Below are positions 48,133 to 59,323 of a stretch of DNA of 64,000 bases, one piece after another. A program made the translations under genes and the position numbers. Source of the stretch: Curtobacterium flaccumfaciens (GTDB lineage: Bacteria > Actinomycetota > Actinomycetes > Actinomycetales > Microbacteriaceae); the NCBI RefSeq assembly GCF_004361695.1, contig NZ_SNVW01000004.1:310001-374000 (forward strand), given 5' to 3'. Below the pieces are notes generated by a model. The model did no database searches. It saw only the letters and a program-made list of their open reading frames with translations, and was not told the DNA's origin. How positions within the stretch are numbered: the stretch's first letter is position 1; each line of letters begins with the position of its first letter.

Positions 48133-49242
48133 TCAGGACTCGACCGACTGCTTCCGCCACCGGATGCCCGCGTTGATGAAGCCGTCCAGGTCGCCGTCGA
48201 ACACGGCTGAGGGGTTGTTCACCTCGTGCTCGCTCCGGAGGTCCTTCACCATCTGGTACGGCGCCAGGACGTAGGAACGGATCTGGTCGCCCCAGCTCGC
48301 CGTGATGTTGCCGGCGAGTTCCTTCTTCTTCGCGTTCTCCTCTTCCTTCTTCAGGAGCAGGAGGCGCGACTGCAGCACGCGCATGGCCGCGGCGCGGTTC
48401 TGGATCTGCGACTTCTCGTTCTGCATCGAGACGACGGTGCCGGTCGGGAGGTGGGTCAGGCGGACCGCGGAGTCCGTCGTGTTGACCGACTGGCCGCCGG
48501 GGCCGGACGAGCGGAACACGTCGACGCGGATGTCGTTCTCGGGGATGTCGATGACGGCGGTCTCCGGCATGAGCGGGATGACCTCGACCGCGGCGAACGA
48601 CGTCTGGCGCTTGCCGGCGGCGCCGAACGGCGACATCCGGACGAGGCGGTGCGTGCCGGCCTCGACCGACAGGGTGCCGAAGGCGTGCGGGGCGTCGACC
48701 TCGAAGGTCGCGGACTTGATGCCCGCTTCTTCGGCGTAGGAGGTGTCCATCACGGTGGTCTTGTAGCCGTGCTGCTCGGCGTACCGGAGGTACATGCGCA
48801 TGAGCATCTCGGCGAAGTCGGCGGCGTCCACACCACCGGCGCCCGCGCGGATCGTGATCACGGCGGGGCGGTCGTCGTACTCGCCGTCGAGGAGCGTCTG
48901 CACCTCGAGGTCGCCCATCGTCTTCTGGATCGCCTTGAGCTCCGCGACGGCCTCGTCGGCGGAGTCCTGGTCCTCGGCCTCGTTCGCCATCTCGACCAGC
49001 ACCTCGAGGTCGTCGATGCGCTGCTCCGTGTCGGTGATCTTCTTGAGTTCCGACTGCCGGTGCGAGAGCGCGCTCGTCACCTGCTGCGCGTGCTCGACGT
49101 CGTCCCAGAGGTCCTGGGCACCGGCCTGCTCGCTGAGTTCGGCGATCTCGCGCTGCAGGCGGTCGACGTCGACCACCGAGCGGATGTTCCCGAAGGTCTC
49201 GCGAAGGGCGGAGATCTGCTCGTTGAAGTCCAGTTCGACCAT
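48133..49242 (-). CDS. prfB: Peptide chain release factor 2
   Basis: The 369-residue factor ends translation at UGA and UAA. The peptide anticodon SPF is at 204-206 ([15 protein letters not shown]) and the catalytic GGQ at 249-251 ([19 protein letters not shown]). There is no in-frame UGA near the start, so the autoregulatory frameshift known from E. coli prfB is absent, as in other actinobacteria. The ATG at 49242 is eight bases after TAGGAT, indicating a leaderless transcript; a GTG two codons upstream is less well placed. It heads a prfB-ftsE-ftsX unit, a common actinobacterial order. Confidence 0.96.
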   Translation of the reverse strand: MVELDFNEQISALRETFGNIRSVVDVDRLQREIAELSEQAGAQDLWDDVEHAQQVTSALSHRQSELKKITDTEQRIDDLEVLVEMANEAEDQDSADEAVAELKAIQKTMGDLEVQTLLDGEYDDRPAVITIRAGAGGVDAADFAEMLMRMYLRYAEQHGYKTTVMDTSYAEEAGIKSATFEVDAPHAFGTLSVEAGTHRLVRMSPFGAAGKRQTSFAAVEVIPLMPETAVIDIPENDIRVDVFRSSGPGGQSVNTTDSAVRLTHLPTGTVVSMQNEKSQIQNRAAAMRVLQSRLLLLKKEEENAKKKELAGNITASWGDQIRSYVLAPYQMVKDLRSEHEVNNPSAVFDGDLDGFINAGIRWRKQSVES

Positions 49243-49319
49243 GGTCACCGATCCTACCGGCGCGACCGACCGGTCGCCGTCCTCCCCGCCGCGCCCACCG
49301 GGTACGGCAGGATGACTGC

Positions 49320-50861
49320 ATGCGCTCCGACCCGTACCCCGTCGTCAGCCGGGTCGAACGGATCGCGATCATCGCGGTGACGTGCGCGTTCGCACTCGTG
49401 CTGGTGGTGTGGGCGTTCCTGACCCCCGCGTTCGACGCACCGGACGAGTGGCTGCACTTCGACGCGGTCCTGCAGGTCGCCCTCGGGGGCGGATGGCCGC
49501 CGCCGCTCCAGATGCACCTCCTCAACGCGAGCGTGCAGATGCACGCAGAGGCCGCGGACCTGGTCTCCTCGGCGCGTTCGTCCGTCGGCGCGTTGCTCGT
49601 GGCGCACCCGGGTACGGACGGAGCCCTCACCAACCAGATGTCGCAGCACCCGCCCACCTGGTACTTCATCGCCGCAGGCCTCCTGCGCCTCCTGCACGTT
49701 CAGGACCTGCAGTGGAACGACGCACTGCTCGCGGTCCGGCTCCTGAACGCGGTCGTCTTCGCCACGATGCCCGCGCTGGTCTGGGCCGCGGTCCGTCGGC
49801 TGACGCGCTCCCCCCGGGCAGCGGTCGTCGCAGCGAGCGTGCTCCTGCTCGTCCCGCAGGCGGCGTACAACGGAGCGACCGCGAACAACGACCCACCGGT
49901 CGTGGTCCTCGGGGCGGTCGTCACCTGGCTCGTCTGCCGGGTCCTCACGGGTGATCGACGGGTCCGCACGCTGTCGATGCTGGTCCTGGCGGCCGCGGCC
50001 GCGATCGCGTTCAAGGCCACGGCGTTCCCGGTCGTGCCGTTCGCCGCCATCGCGCTCGTCGTGTCGGTGCGCGGACGGTGGCGCTGGCCGTGGGCGGCAC
50101 TGGCCGTCGTGGTCCCGGTGCTGCTGACCTCGTGGTGGTGGGTGCGGAACCTGATCGTCTACCACACGCTGCAGCCCGCGGGCCTGCCACGGTCGACCGT
50201 CGAGGCGGTGTGGCCCGTGGGGAGCGGTCCGGACCTCGGTGGCTTCGCGAACACGTTCTGGACCCGGGTCACGAACTCCTTCTGGGGCAACTACGGCGAC
50301 CTGGCCTACCCGTCGAGCCCCCTCGTGATCGCCACCCTGACCGTGGTCTGCCTCGCCGTCGTCCTCGTCTGGGGCCTCCGCCGGACGGACCGGTCCGCGT
50401 GGGTGCTCGTGACGCTCCCGCTCATCACGCTCGTCGCAGGGTTGCAGAACAACTGGACGACGTACGTCCGGACGACCGAACCGGCCGGGATCCAGGGCCG
50501 GTACTACTTCGTCGCCCTCGCGGCGCTCGTCTGCCTCAGCGCCCTCGCCTGGCGTCGGTTCGTGCCGCTCGACGGTCGTGCGCGGGTGAGCACGGCGCTC
50601 GTCATCACGTCGGCGGCGATGGCCGTCTACGGGTTCTCGGTCGCGTACCAGGGGTTCTACGAGGAGAAGCGGTTCACCGTCACCGTCGCGGGCCTGCGCG
50701 ATCTCGCCGGGCAGGTCCCGGGGGGCGCGCCGGTCATCGGGACGCTCGCCGTCGTGGCGGCGGCGGGTCTCGTCGCCGCGGTGCTCCTGGTCGTGCGGCT
50801 GGTGACGCGGAACCCGGGGAACGTCCTGCCCGACAGCGCGACCGACGGTCGATCCCTGTAG
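49320..50861 (+). CDS. DUF2142-like multi-pass membrane protein, putative GT-C glycosyltransferase
   Basis: The 513-residue protein has about twelve helices. The first extracytoplasmic loop contains [15 protein letters not shown], an acidic motif in the position of the catalytic Asp-Glu of GT-C glycosyltransferases and typical of DUF2142 proteins. Further loop features are [16 protein letters not shown] and [18 protein letters not shown]. Such proteins probably move a sugar from a polyprenyl phosphate to an envelope polymer, but none that I know has been characterised well. The ATG has no Shine-Dalgarno; CAGGAT lies six bases upstream, so a leaderless transcript is possible. It diverges from prfB and converges on the cysteine desulfurase gene. 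Confidence 0.75.
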   Translation: MRSDPYPVVSRVERIAIIAVTCAFALVLVVWAFLTPAFDAPDEWLHFDAVLQVALGGGWPPPLQMHLLNASVQMHAEAADLVSSARSSVGALLVAHPGTDGALTNQMSQHPPTWYFIAAGLLRLLHVQDLQWNDALLAVRLLNAVVFATMPALVWAAVRRLTRSPRAAVVAASVLLLVPQAAYNGATANNDPPVVVLGAVVTWLVCRVLTGDRRVRTLSMLVLAAAAAIAFKATAFPVVPFAAIALVVSVRGRWRWPWAALAVVVPVLLTSWWWVRNLIVYHTLQPAGLPRSTVEAVWPVGSGPDLGGFANTFWTRVTNSFWGNYGDLAYPSSPLVIATLTVVCLAVVLVWGLRRTDRSAWVLVTLPLITLVAGLQNNWTTYVRTTEPAGIQGRYYFVALAALVCLSALAWRRFVPLDGRARVSTALVITSAAMAVYGFSVAYQGFYEEKRFTVTVAGLRDLAGQVPGGAPVIGTLAVVAAAGLVAAVLLVVRLVTRNPGNVLPDSATDGRSL

Positions 50862-50878
50862 GACGCCACGCCCACGCC

Positions 50879-50973
50879 CACGGACGACGCGAGCGCGCCC
50901 CGGTCACGGACGACCCGAGCCCTCCGCGGCCACGGACGACCCGAGCCCTCCGCGGCCACGGACGACGCCGCGG
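50879..50973. repeat. 26-bp tandem repeat at a convergent junction
   Basis: Units beginning CACGGACGAC start at 50879, 50905, 50931 and 50957; the second and third are identical and the fourth is partial. They fill the junction between the DUF2142-like gene and the cysteine desulfurase gene. Confidence 0.88.
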
Positions 50974-52155
50974 CTACCGCCCCAGCAGCGGCTCCCGCGA
51001 CGCCATCCCCGCAGCACCGGCCCGCGCGACGGCATCGGGCAGCGCCGCCAGGAACGCGTCGACGTCGGCATCGGTGGTGGTGTGCCCGAGCGTGATCCGG
51101 AGCGCGCCACGGGCGTCCTGCTCGGACAGCCCCATCGCGAGCAGCACGTGCGACGCCTCGGGCACGCCGGCCTGGCACGCCGAACCGGTCGACACCGCGA
51201 CCCCCGCAGCGTCGAGCAGGAACAGGAGCGAGTCTCCCTCGCACCCCGGGAACGTGAAGTGCGCGTTGCCCGGCAACCGGTCGACGGGGTCCCCCATCAA
51301 GACCGCGGACGGCACGGCCGCGCGCACCCCGGCGACGAGCCGGTCACGCAGGGCGACGAGCGACGGGTGCGGCATCGGTTCGGCGACGGCCGCGCCGGCC
51401 GCGACGCCGAACGCCGTGGCCGCCGGGGCGTCCTGCGTCCCGCTCCGGACCTGCCGCTGCTGCCCACCGCCGTGGATGAGGGGCTCGACGGTGGCCTTCC
51501 GGCCGAGCACCAGCGCGCCGATGCCCACCGGCCCGCCGATCTTGTGCGCCGAGACGCTGAGCGCGTCGAGGCCGGACGCGGCGAACGACACCGGGACCTG
51601 CCCGTACGCGGCGACCGCGTCACTGTGCACGGGCACGCCGGCGTCGTGCGCGAGCTCGACGATCCGCGCCACGGGCTGGATGGTGCCCACCTCGTTGTTC
51701 GCCCACAGGAACGTGACCAGGGCGACGTCCGAGGCGTCGGTGAGTCGCGCCTCCAGGCCGGCGAGGTCGACGCGACCCTGCGCGTCCAACGGGACCACGT
51801 CGACGACGGCGCCCTCGTGGCGCTCGAGCCACTCGACCGTGTCGACGGTCGCGTGGTGCTCGCCACCCGGGACGACGATGCGTGGACGCGCGCGGTCCTG
51901 CTGCCGCGCCCAGAACAGGCCCTTCACCGCGAGGTTGATGCTCTCGGTGCCACCGGAGGTGAAGACCACCTCGACGGGGTCGGCGTCGATCGACCGGGCG
52001 ACTGCGGCGCGGCCGTCCTCGAGCAGCATCTTCGCCTGCTGCCCCGCGCTGTGGATCGACGACGGGTTGCCGACGGTGCCGAGCGCAGCCGTGAACGCGG
52101 CGAGCGCCTCCGGCAGGATCGGCGTCGTCGCGGCGTGGTCGAGGTAGACCGTCAA
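50974..52155 (-). CDS. Cysteine desulfurase (IscS/NifS family)
   Basis: The 393-residue PLP enzyme takes sulfur from cysteine for Fe-S clusters and tRNA thiolation. The N terminus VYLDHAATTPILPEAL, GEHHATVDTVEWLE, the PLP lysine Lys205 in SVSAHKIGGP and the active-site Cys327 in STGSACQAGVPEASHVL are all present. Actinobacterial genomes often pair this IscS-like gene with mnmA and ligase genes; here it stands alone, so its client pathway is unclear. The TTG start at 52155 is chosen because GGGAGG lies seven bases upstream and the conserved YLDHAATT begins four residues in; TATCCT (52188-52183) is a good -10 box. It diverges from glgX. Confidence 0.92.
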   Translation of the reverse strand: MTVYLDHAATTPILPEALAAFTAALGTVGNPSSIHSAGQQAKMLLEDGRAAVARSIDADPVEVVFTSGGTESINLAVKGLFWARQQDRARPRIVVPGGEHHATVDTVEWLERHEGAVVDVVPLDAQGRVDLAGLEARLTDASDVALVTFLWANNEVGTIQPVARIVELAHDAGVPVHSDAVAAYGQVPVSFAASGLDALSVSAHKIGGPVGIGALVLGRKATVEPLIHGGGQQRQVRSGTQDAPAATAFGVAAGAAVAEPMPHPSLVALRDRLVAGVRAAVPSAVLMGDPVDRLPGNAHFTFPGCEGDSLLFLLDAAGVAVSTGSACQAGVPEASHVLLAMGLSEQDARGALRITLGHTTTDADVDAFLAALPDAVARAGAAGMASREPLLGR

Positions 52156-52215
52156 GCTGCACCCTCCCGAACGAGCGATTCCAGGATACCCGCGGGTCCT
52201 CGTACCCTGGTCCTC

Positions 52216-54321
52216 ATGCGCGAGACGGTTGTGGACGAGGTCCCGGGGTTCCACCTGGGCGCCGGTGAGCCGCGGTTCTCGGTGCGGTCGGCGTCGGCGA
52301 CCTCGGTGACCGTGGTGGTGGACGGGCGCGGATCCTTCCCGCTGACCAGGACGGGCGACACCTGGGCGGCTGACGTTCCGGGGGTCGAACCCGGCGACAC
52401 GTACCACCTGCTCGTCGACGGGCCGACCGGGCCGCGGCACGAGTTCGACGCCACCCGGCCGCTGCTCGACCCGGCCGCGCGCGGGATCGCGCGCGCCGCG
52501 ACGGGCGCAGGAACGACCGGCACGGAAGCAACGAGCGCAGCAGGGACGGGCCCGGCGCGCCCGCCCGCCCACTGGACGAGCGTCGTCGTCGACGAGTCCT
52601 TCGACTGGGGCGGCGTGGTCAAGCCGCGCACCCCGCTCGACCGGACCCTCGTCTACGAGGCGAACGTGCGCACCCTCACCGCCGCGAACCCGCACCTGCC
52701 CGAGGACCTGCGCGGCACGTACGCCGGGATCGCGCACGAGAGCACCATCGCGCACCTCCACCGCCTCGGCGTGACGACGCTCGAGCTCCTGCCCGTGCAC
52801 GCCTTCGACACCGAGCACTGGCTGCAGGACGCCGGCCGCGAGAACGCCTGGGGCTACAACACCCTCGGGTTCTTCGCCCCGCACGCGGCCCACGCCTCCG
52901 CCGGCGCCCGAGCGGCCGGGGCCTCGGCGGTCCTCCGCGAGTTCAAGGGCATGGTCCGGCTGCTGCACGAGGCCGGCATCCAGGTCGTCCTCGACGTCGT
53001 ATACAACCACACCGCCGAAGAGGGCCTGGGCGGCCCGACCTCGTCGCTCCGCGGCATCGACGGGGCGAACCGGTACCGGTGGGCGCCGGCCGGTGACGAC
53101 CCCGACGCCGCCTCGTACTTCGACACCACCGGCTGCGGGAACACCCTCGACACCTCGGACGGGGCCACGGCGGACCTCATCGTCGACAGCCTGGCCTACT
53201 GGGCGCGCGAGGTGCAGGTCGACGGGTTCCGCTTCGACCTGATGGCCGCGCTCGCGCGCGACGCCCACCACGTCTTCGACCCGCAGCACCCGCTCCTCGA
53301 CCGGATCCGGAACCACCCCGACCTGCAGGACACGCTCGTCATCGCCGAACCGTGGGACGTCGGGCCCGACGGCTGGAAGACCGGCTCGTTCGGCGCCGCG
53401 GGGGAACGGACGAGCGAGTGGAACGACGGCTTCCGCAACACCGTGCGGCAGTTCTGGCTCACCGACATCGCCGAGGAACGCCGCAACGGCACCCCCGCGA
53501 CCGGCATCGGCGCGCTCGCCGGCGCCCTCACCGGGTCGCGGCACCTGTTCGGCACCGCCCGCGGTCCGCTCGCCGGCATCAACTTCGTCACCGCGCACGA
53601 CGGGTTCACGCTGCTCGACCTGGTCGCCCACGACCACAAGCACAACGAGGCGAACGGCGAGGAGAACCGCGACGGCTCGAACGACAACCGGTCGTTCAAC
53701 CACGGGATCGAGGGTGACACCGCCGACCGTGGCGTCCGCGCCGCCCGCGGCCGCTCGATGCGGAACCTGCTCGGCACGCTGCTGCTCTCCGCCGGGGTGC
53801 CGATGCTCACCGCGGGCGACGAGCGGAGCCGCACGCAGCACGGCAACAACAACGCGTACGTGGTGTCCGAGGACCTCACGCCGGTGGACTGGTCGGACGA
53901 CGAGGACGCCGACGCCATGACCGAGGTGGTCGCCGCCCTCGTCCGGCTGCGGGCCGCGCACCCCGCGCTCCGTCCGACGCGCTTCGGCGTCGAGGGGCAG
54001 GAGACGCCAGGGGCGTCCCGGATGTCCTGGTACGGGCCGGACGGGCACCCGATGACGCTCGAGGGCTGGGACCAGCCGATCCACCGGGCGCTGCAGTACT
54101 TCGTCGAGTCGACGCCGGAGCACGAGCCGTACGACCGTGTCCTCATCGTCGTGCACGGCAGCGGTCGCACGCGCGACCTCACCCTGCCCGTTCGCGAGGA
54201 CGTCGTCGGCTACCGGCTGGTCTGGTCGAGTGAGAAGCACCGTGACCACGAGCGGCTCCGTCCCGCCGGGCAGGTGTTCACGGCCTACGGGCCGGGGATC
54301 CACGTCTTCGAGATCGCGTAA
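52216..54321 (+). CDS. glgX: Glycogen debranching enzyme GlgX (isoamylase type)
   Basis: The 701-residue GH13 enzyme hydrolyses alpha-1,6 links in glycogen. An N-terminal CBM48-like domain (about 10-110) precedes the barrel with VYEANVRTLT, VVLDVVYNHTAEE, the nucleophile Asp341 in GFRFDLMAAL, the acid Glu378 in VIAEPWD and TAHDGFTLLDLV. These are the GlgX/TreX signatures. An Ala/Thr-rich insertion near 95-115 is not conserved in the family. The ATG is seven bases after TACCCT with TTCCAG 18 bases further up, so it is probably leaderless. It stands first in a glgX-glgE-glgB series on one strand. Confidence 0.93.
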   Translation: MRETVVDEVPGFHLGAGEPRFSVRSASATSVTVVVDGRGSFPLTRTGDTWAADVPGVEPGDTYHLLVDGPTGPRHEFDATRPLLDPAARGIARAATGAGTTGTEATSAAGTGPARPPAHWTSVVVDESFDWGGVVKPRTPLDRTLVYEANVRTLTAANPHLPEDLRGTYAGIAHESTIAHLHRLGVTTLELLPVHAFDTEHWLQDAGRENAWGYNTLGFFAPHAAHASAGARAAGASAVLREFKGMVRLLHEAGIQVVLDVVYNHTAEEGLGGPTSSLRGIDGANRYRWAPAGDDPDAASYFDTTGCGNTLDTSDGATADLIVDSLAYWAREVQVDGFRFDLMAALARDAHHVFDPQHPLLDRIRNHPDLQDTLVIAEPWDVGPDGWKTGSFGAAGERTSEWNDGFRNTVRQFWLTDIAEERRNGTPATGIGALAGALTGSRHLFGTARGPLAGINFVTAHDGFTLLDLVAHDHKHNEANGEENRDGSNDNRSFNHGIEGDTADRGVRAARGRSMRNLLGTLLLSAGVPMLTAGDERSRTQHGNNNAYVVSEDLTPVDWSDDEDADAMTEVVAALVRLRAAHPALRPTRFGVEGQETPGASRMSWYGPDGHPMTLEGWDQPIHRALQYFVESTPEHEPYDRVLIVVHGSGRTRDLTLPVREDVVGYRLVWSSEKHRDHERLRPAGQVFTAYGPGIHVFEIA

Positions 54322-54351
54322 GACGGCTCGCGTCCGCCTCGCCGCACCACC

Positions 54352-54395
54352 GGGCCTGGAGGTGCGTGGCCGGGTCCGCAACGTGCTTCCGGGCC
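54352..54395. repeat. Degenerate palindrome family A copy between glgX and glgE
   Basis: GGGCCTGGAGGTGCGT and ACGTGCTTCCGGGCC still pair with a few mismatches. It begins 31 bases after the glgX stop; glgE has its own putative -10 box after it, so glgX may be terminated here. Confidence 0.6.
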
Positions 54396-54484
54396 GTCCC
54401 TCCACAGCTCCACGGCACGCCCGGCCCTCCACAGAGGGCGGATTCCGGGGAACGTGGAGGCGCTCGCCGGGTAGCGTCGGCTCC

Positions 54485-56485
54485 GTGGCCACCGCAGACC
54501 GACCCCGCCGTCCGAAGATCGGGCGCATCCCGATCACCGAGCTCGCCCCCACGACCCCGAACGGATTCCCCGGCAAGGCGTTCGACGGCGAGGTGATCAC
54601 GTTCGGTGCGACCGTCTTCCGCGAAGGGCACGGCGTCATCGGCGCCGACCTCGTGATCGAGCGCCCGGACGGCGGCACGCGCACCGTGCAGATGGTCCTC
54701 GTCGCCGCGGGCACCGACCGCTACGAAGCGACCGTGCAGGTCGACCACGTCGGCGTCTGGACGTGGCACGTCGAGTCCTACTCCGACGACTGGGCGACGT
54801 GGCTGCACGCCGCACGCCTGAAGATCGCGGCCGGCGTCGACACCGAGGCGACCCTGCTCGACGGCGCACTGCTGCTCGACCGCCTCGCCGACGAGACCGA
54901 CTCCCCCGCCGCCAGCCGCGCCGCCGAACGTGTGCGCGACACCGACCTCGACCCGGCCGAGCGGCTCGCCGCGGTCGACGACCCCCGGATCACCGGCGAG
55001 GTCGAGGACGCCCCGCTCACCTCGCTCCGGACGCACTCCCCCACGCAGCTGCTCGACGTCGAGCGCACCCGCGCGGGCGTCGGCGCCTGGTACGAGTTCT
55101 TCCCCCGCAGCGAGGGCGCGAAGAAGAACCCCGACGGCTCGTGGAAGAGCGGCGACTTCCGCACCGCGGCCCGCCGGCTGCCCGGGGTCGCACGGATGGG
55201 CTTCGACGTCGTCTACCTGCCGCCGATCCACCCGATCGGCACGACCGCCCGGAAGGGGCCGAACAACACGCTCACGCCCGGCCCGCACGACCCGGGCAGC
55301 CCGTGGGCCATCGGTGGCCCCGAGGGCGGCCACGACGCCATCCACCCCGACCTCGGCACCGAGGACGACTTCCGCGACTTCGTCGAGACGGCGAAGAACA
55401 CCGGCATGGAAGTGGCGCTCGACTTCGCGCTGCAGTGCTCCCCCGACCACCCGTGGGTCACCGCGCACCCGGAGTGGTTCACGGTCCGGGCCGACGGGTC
55501 GATCGCGACCGCCGAGAACCCGCCGAAGCGCTACCAGGACATCTACCCGATCCAGTTCGACACCGATCCCGAGGGCATCGTCGCCGAGGTCCTCCGGGTG
55601 CTCCGGCACTGGATCGCGTTCGGCATCCGCATCTTCCGCGTCGACAACCCGCACACGAAGCCGCTCTGGTTCTGGGAGCGCGTGATCCGCGAGATCCGCG
55701 ACGAGCACCCCGACACCGTGTTCCTCGCCGAGGCGTTCACCCGCCCGGCGATGATGCGGGCGCTGGCCGAGGTCGGCTTCCAGCAGTCGTACTCGTACTT
55801 CACGTGGCGGAACACGAAGGACGAGATCGCCGACTACTTCGACGAGCTGTCGCACGAGACGAGCGCGTACCTGCGCCCGAACCTCTTCGTGAACACCCCG
55901 GACATCCTCACCGAGTACCTGCAGTTCGGCGGTCGTGCCGGCTATAAGATCCGTGCCGCGCTGGCGGCGACGGGTGCTCCGACGTGGGGCATGTACTCCG
56001 GCTACGAACTCTTCGAGGACGTCGCCCGTCCGGGTTCGGAAGAGAACATCGACAACGAGAAGTACGAGTACAAGCCGCGCGACTTCGCCCTGGCCGAGGC
56101 CGAGGGTGCCAGCCTGGCGCCGTACGTCACGATGCTCAATCGGTTCCGGCAGGCGCACCCCGCGCTCCGGCAGCTCCGGAACCTGCACGTGCACGACGCC
56201 GAGGACCCGGCCGTCGTCGTCTACTCGAAGCACCTGCCCGGCCGGTTCATCCGGTCGGGCCGCGACGACACCGTGATCGTCGTCGCCAACGTCGACCCCC
56301 ACTCGGCCCGTGAGACCACGGTCCACCTCGACCTCGCCGCGCTCGGGCTCGACCCCGAGCAGCAGTTCGACGTCCGCGACGTCGTGACCGGCCAGCGCTG
56401 GGTCTGGGGATCGTCGAACTACGTCCGCCTGGACGCGTTCCAGGAACCCGTGCACCTGCTCGTCGTGGAGGGACCCCACCGATGA
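54485..56485 (+). CDS. glgE: Alpha-1,4-glucan:maltose-1-phosphate maltosyltransferase
   Basis: The 666-residue GH13_3 enzyme extends alpha-glucan with maltose units from maltose 1-phosphate. Diagnostic features are the N-terminal [59 protein letters not shown], the nucleophile Asp387 in [10 protein letters not shown] and the acid Glu416 in [24 protein letters not shown] and the [18 protein letters not shown] region complete the match. The GTG start is seven bases after TAGCGT. It overlaps glgB by four bases, the conserved pair of the GlgE pathway. The enzymes that make maltose 1-phosphate (TreS-Pep2 or GlgM) are not in this window. Confidence 0.95.
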   Translation: MATADRPRRPKIGRIPITELAPTTPNGFPGKAFDGEVITFGATVFREGHGVIGADLVIERPDGGTRTVQMVLVAAGTDRYEATVQVDHVGVWTWHVESYSDDWATWLHAARLKIAAGVDTEATLLDGALLLDRLADETDSPAASRAAERVRDTDLDPAERLAAVDDPRITGEVEDAPLTSLRTHSPTQLLDVERTRAGVGAWYEFFPRSEGAKKNPDGSWKSGDFRTAARRLPGVARMGFDVVYLPPIHPIGTTARKGPNNTLTPGPHDPGSPWAIGGPEGGHDAIHPDLGTEDDFRDFVETAKNTGMEVALDFALQCSPDHPWVTAHPEWFTVRADGSIATAENPPKRYQDIYPIQFDTDPEGIVAEVLRVLRHWIAFGIRIFRVDNPHTKPLWFWERVIREIRDEHPDTVFLAEAFTRPAMMRALAEVGFQQSYSYFTWRNTKDEIADYFDELSHETSAYLRPNLFVNTPDILTEYLQFGGRAGYKIRAALAATGAPTWGMYSGYELFEDVARPGSEENIDNEKYEYKPRDFALAEAEGASLAPYVTMLNRFRQAHPALRQLRNLHVHDAEDPAVVVYSKHLPGRFIRSGRDDTVIVVANVDPHSARETTVHLDLAALGLDPEQQFDVRDVVTGQRWVWGSSNYVRLDAFQEPVHLLVVEGPHR

Positions 56486-59232
56486 CCGACACCCACCCCG
56501 AGGACGACGCACCGAAGGCAGCGCCGACGGACCGGGGCCAGGGCCCCAGTGTGCCGCCGGTCCCCCCGCCCCCGCCGCCCGTGCTCCCGCGTCGGATGCC
56601 GGCGGACACGCCCCGGCCGACCCATCCCGCGCAGCACGTCGCGCCCGACGCCGCCGCCCAGCCACAGGTGCCCGCTCCGAAGGCGGCCGCACCGCGGTAC
56701 GAGCCGCTCGTGTCCGGCCCCGGCGAGGACCTGCCCGGAGCGCCTCCCGCCCAGCGTGAGTCGCCCGACCGCGACGTGCCGGAGTCGGCGACGCTCGCCG
56801 GGCACGCGGCGGACGCCGAACACCCCCGGCACATCGCGGTCGAGGCGGTGCGGACGAACGCGCCCGCCGAGCGCCCGGCCGACGAACCAACCGACGAACC
56901 GTCCGGCGAACCGTCCGGCGAGGCCTCCGCCGGACCCGGCGACGGTGCGGACGCACCGACCAGCGAGGGCGGCAGTCCGCTCGCAGCGACCGGCGGCGCG
57001 GCAGCGGGCCGTGCGACGACCCCGTCGACGGGCACTGGCACGGGCACGGGCACTGTCGAGCCGCGCCCCGCTCCGGTCGAGGAGTGGCTCCGCCAGCAGG
57101 TCGCCGAGGCACGCTGGTCGCAGCCGCACGACGTCCTCGGGCCGCACCCGGTCGACGGTGGCACGAGCGTCCGAGTCGTCCGGCACCTCGCCACCGCGGT
57201 CCGGATCGTCCGTCTCGACGGCGACGACATCGAGCTGACGCACGAGGGCGACGGTCTCTGGGCCGGCGCCACCGTCGGCACGCTCGGGCGCTACCGGGTC
57301 GAGGCCGACTACGACCAGAACCCGACGATCGACACCGACGACATCACCTGGACGACCGACGACGCCTACCGCTTCCCGCCGACGATCGGCGAGCTCGACC
57401 TGCACCTCTTCGGCGAGGGCCGCGACGAGCAGCTCTGGCACCACCTGGGCGCGCACGCGAAGACCGTCGACGGCGTCGACGGGGTCGCGTTCACCGTCTG
57501 GGCACCGCGTGCCACGGCCGTCCGCGTGCTCGGCGACTTCGAGGGCTGGGAGGGCCGCACCACCGCGATGCGCCGACTCACCGACCTCGGCGTCTGGGAG
57601 CTGTTCTGGCCGGGCGCGATGGTCGGACAGCGGTACAAGTTCCAGATCCTCACGGACGCCGGCTGGGTGGAGCGTGCGGACCCGTTCGCACGCCGCGCCG
57701 AGGTCCCGCCGCTCACCGCCTCCGTCGTCACCCGCTCCGACTACACGTGGTCCGAGGGCGACGCGCAGTGGATGGAGCACCGGGCGAAGACCACCACGCA
57801 CGACCGCCCGATGAGCGTCTACGAGGTGCACCTCGGCTCGTGGCGCCCGGGGCTGTCGTACCGCGACGCCGCCGACCAGCTGATCGGGCACGTGCAGTAC
57901 CTCGGGTTCACCCACGTCGAGTTCCTGCCGCTCGCCGAGCACCCGTTCGGCGGCTCGTGGGGCTACCAGGTCACCGGCTACTACGCGCCGACCTCCCGGT
58001 TCGGCAGCCCGGACGACCTGCGGTACCTCATCGACCGACTGCACTCGGCCGGCATCGGCGTGATCATGGACTGGGTCCCCGGACACTTCCCGAAGGACGA
58101 GTGGGCGCTCGGCAAGTTCGACGGCCACGCGCTGTTCGAGCACCCGGACCCCCGCCGCGGCGAGCAGCTCGACTGGGGAACCTACGTGTTCGACTTCGGG
58201 CAGCCGCAGGTGCGGAACTTCCTCGTCGCGAACGCCCTGTACTGGTTCGAGGAGTTCCACATCGACGGGCTCCGCGTCGACGCCGTCGCGTCGATGCTGT
58301 ACCTCGACTACTCACGGACCGAGTGGCTGCCGAACGTCCACGGCGGTCGCGAGAACCTCGAGGCGATCTCGTTCCTGCAGGAGACCAACGCCACGGCCTA
58401 CAAGCGCTACCCCGGCATCGTCATGATCGCCGAGGAGAGCACCTCGTGGCCCGGCGTCACGCAGCCGACGAGCGCCGGCGGGCTCGGCTTCGGCCAGAAG
58501 TGGAACATGGGCTGGATGCACGACTCGCTGCAGTACATCGAGCGCGAGCCGGTGTACCGGAGCTACCACCACGACGAGATCACGTTCTCGTTCGTCTACG
58601 CGTTCAGCGAGCAGTTCACGCTGCCGATCAGCCACGACGAGGTCGTGCACGGCAAGGGTTCGCTCTACGGCAAGATGCCCGGCGACGAGTGGCAGAAGCG
58701 CGCGAACGTCCGCGCCTACCTGGCCTTCATGTGGGCGCACCCCGGCAAGCAGCTGCTCTTCATGGGCCAGGAGTTCGCCCAGCCCACCGAGTGGTCCGAG
58801 GCCCGCGGGCTCGACTGGTGGCTCCTCGACGACCCGGGACACCGCGGCGTGCAGGACCTCGTCGCCTCGCTCAACCGGGTCTACCGCGAGACCCCGGCGC
58901 TCTGGACCCACGACGCCACCTCCGACGGCTTCGAGTGGATCGAGGGCGGTGACGCGCCGCACTCGACGCTCGGGTTCCTCCGGAAGGACGGGGACGACCG
59001 CCTCGCGGTGTTCGTGAACTTCTCCGGCGTGCCGGTCGAGCGGCGCTTCGGGCTCCCTGCGGCCGGGGCGTGGCACGAGGTCCTCAACACCGACGCCGCC
59101 GAGTACGGCGGGTCCGGTGTGGGGAACCTCGGCGTCGTCACGGCGGACGAGACCCCGTGGGCGGGCCGCCCGGCCTCGGCCCACGTGGTGGTGCCCCCGC
59201 TCGGCGCGGTCTGGCTGAAGCTGGCCCGGTAG
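56482..59232 (+). CDS. glgB: 1,4-alpha-glucan branching enzyme with long disordered N terminus
   Basis: The 916-residue protein forms alpha-1,6 branches in glycogen. The conserved enzyme begins at about residue 195 ([15 protein letters not shown]) with two N-terminal beta domains, followed by the GH13_9 barrel: [31 protein letters not shown], the nucleophile Asp600 in [13 protein letters not shown], the acid Glu651 in [11 protein letters not shown] and [12 protein letters not shown]. The first 190 residues are Pro, Ala, Glu and Gly-rich with [12 protein letters not shown] and a TGTGTGTGT run, and are probably unstructured; most GlgB proteins lack such a segment. Its start overlaps glgE (ATGA), which couples elongation and branching. 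A family A palindrome follows. Confidence 0.95.
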   Translation: MTDTHPEDDAPKAAPTDRGQGPSVPPVPPPPPPVLPRRMPADTPRPTHPAQHVAPDAAAQPQVPAPKAAAPRYEPLVSGPGEDLPGAPPAQRESPDRDVPESATLAGHAADAEHPRHIAVEAVRTNAPAERPADEPTDEPSGEPSGEASAGPGDGADAPTSEGGSPLAATGGAAAGRATTPSTGTGTGTGTVEPRPAPVEEWLRQQVAEARWSQPHDVLGPHPVDGGTSVRVVRHLATAVRIVRLDGDDIELTHEGDGLWAGATVGTLGRYRVEADYDQNPTIDTDDITWTTDDAYRFPPTIGELDLHLFGEGRDEQLWHHLGAHAKTVDGVDGVAFTVWAPRATAVRVLGDFEGWEGRTTAMRRLTDLGVWELFWPGAMVGQRYKFQILTDAGWVERADPFARRAEVPPLTASVVTRSDYTWSEGDAQWMEHRAKTTTHDRPMSVYEVHLGSWRPGLSYRDAADQLIGHVQYLGFTHVEFLPLAEHPFGGSWGYQVTGYYAPTSRFGSPDDLRYLIDRLHSAGIGVIMDWVPGHFPKDEWALGKFDGHALFEHPDPRRGEQLDWGTYVFDFGQPQVRNFLVANALYWFEEFHIDGLRVDAVASMLYLDYSRTEWLPNVHGGRENLEAISFLQETNATAYKRYPGIVMIAEESTSWPGVTQPTSAGGLGFGQKWNMGWMHDSLQYIEREPVYRSYHHDEITFSFVYAFSEQFTLPISHDEVVHGKGSLYGKMPGDEWQKRANVRAYLAFMWAHPGKQLLFMGQEFAQPTEWSEARGLDWWLLDDPGHRGVQDLVASLNRVYRETPALWTHDATSDGFEWIEGGDAPHSTLGFLRKDGDDRLAVFVNFSGVPVERRFGLPAAGAWHEVLNTDAAEYGGSGVGNLGVVTADETPWAGRPASAHVVVPPLGAVWLKLAR

Positions 59233-59261
59233 GCCGGCTGCGGCCCGCGACGCGGCCACAG

Positions 59262-59307
59262 ACGGACGGGAGGCGCGGTGCCAGCTGGCACCGCGCCTCC
59301 CGTCCGT
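59262..59307. terminator. Perfect 46-bp family A palindrome, convergent junction
   Basis: ACGGACGGGAGGCGCGGTG continues into the centre GGTGCCAGCTGGCACC and a fully complementary right half. It shares this centre and the outer ACGGAC with the palindrome at 34201. It lies 30 bases after glgB and ends 17 bases before the tandem repeat that holds the converging gene end; TTCT follows. Confidence 0.9.
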
Positions 59308-59323
59308 TCTGGGCGTGCGTCTC

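Noticed and set aside
51745..51765. GCGCCTCCAGGCC inside the cysteine desulfurase gene as a family A copy
   Set aside because: A single arm only, encoding LAGLEARL at a normal position of the family; coincidence with common codons.
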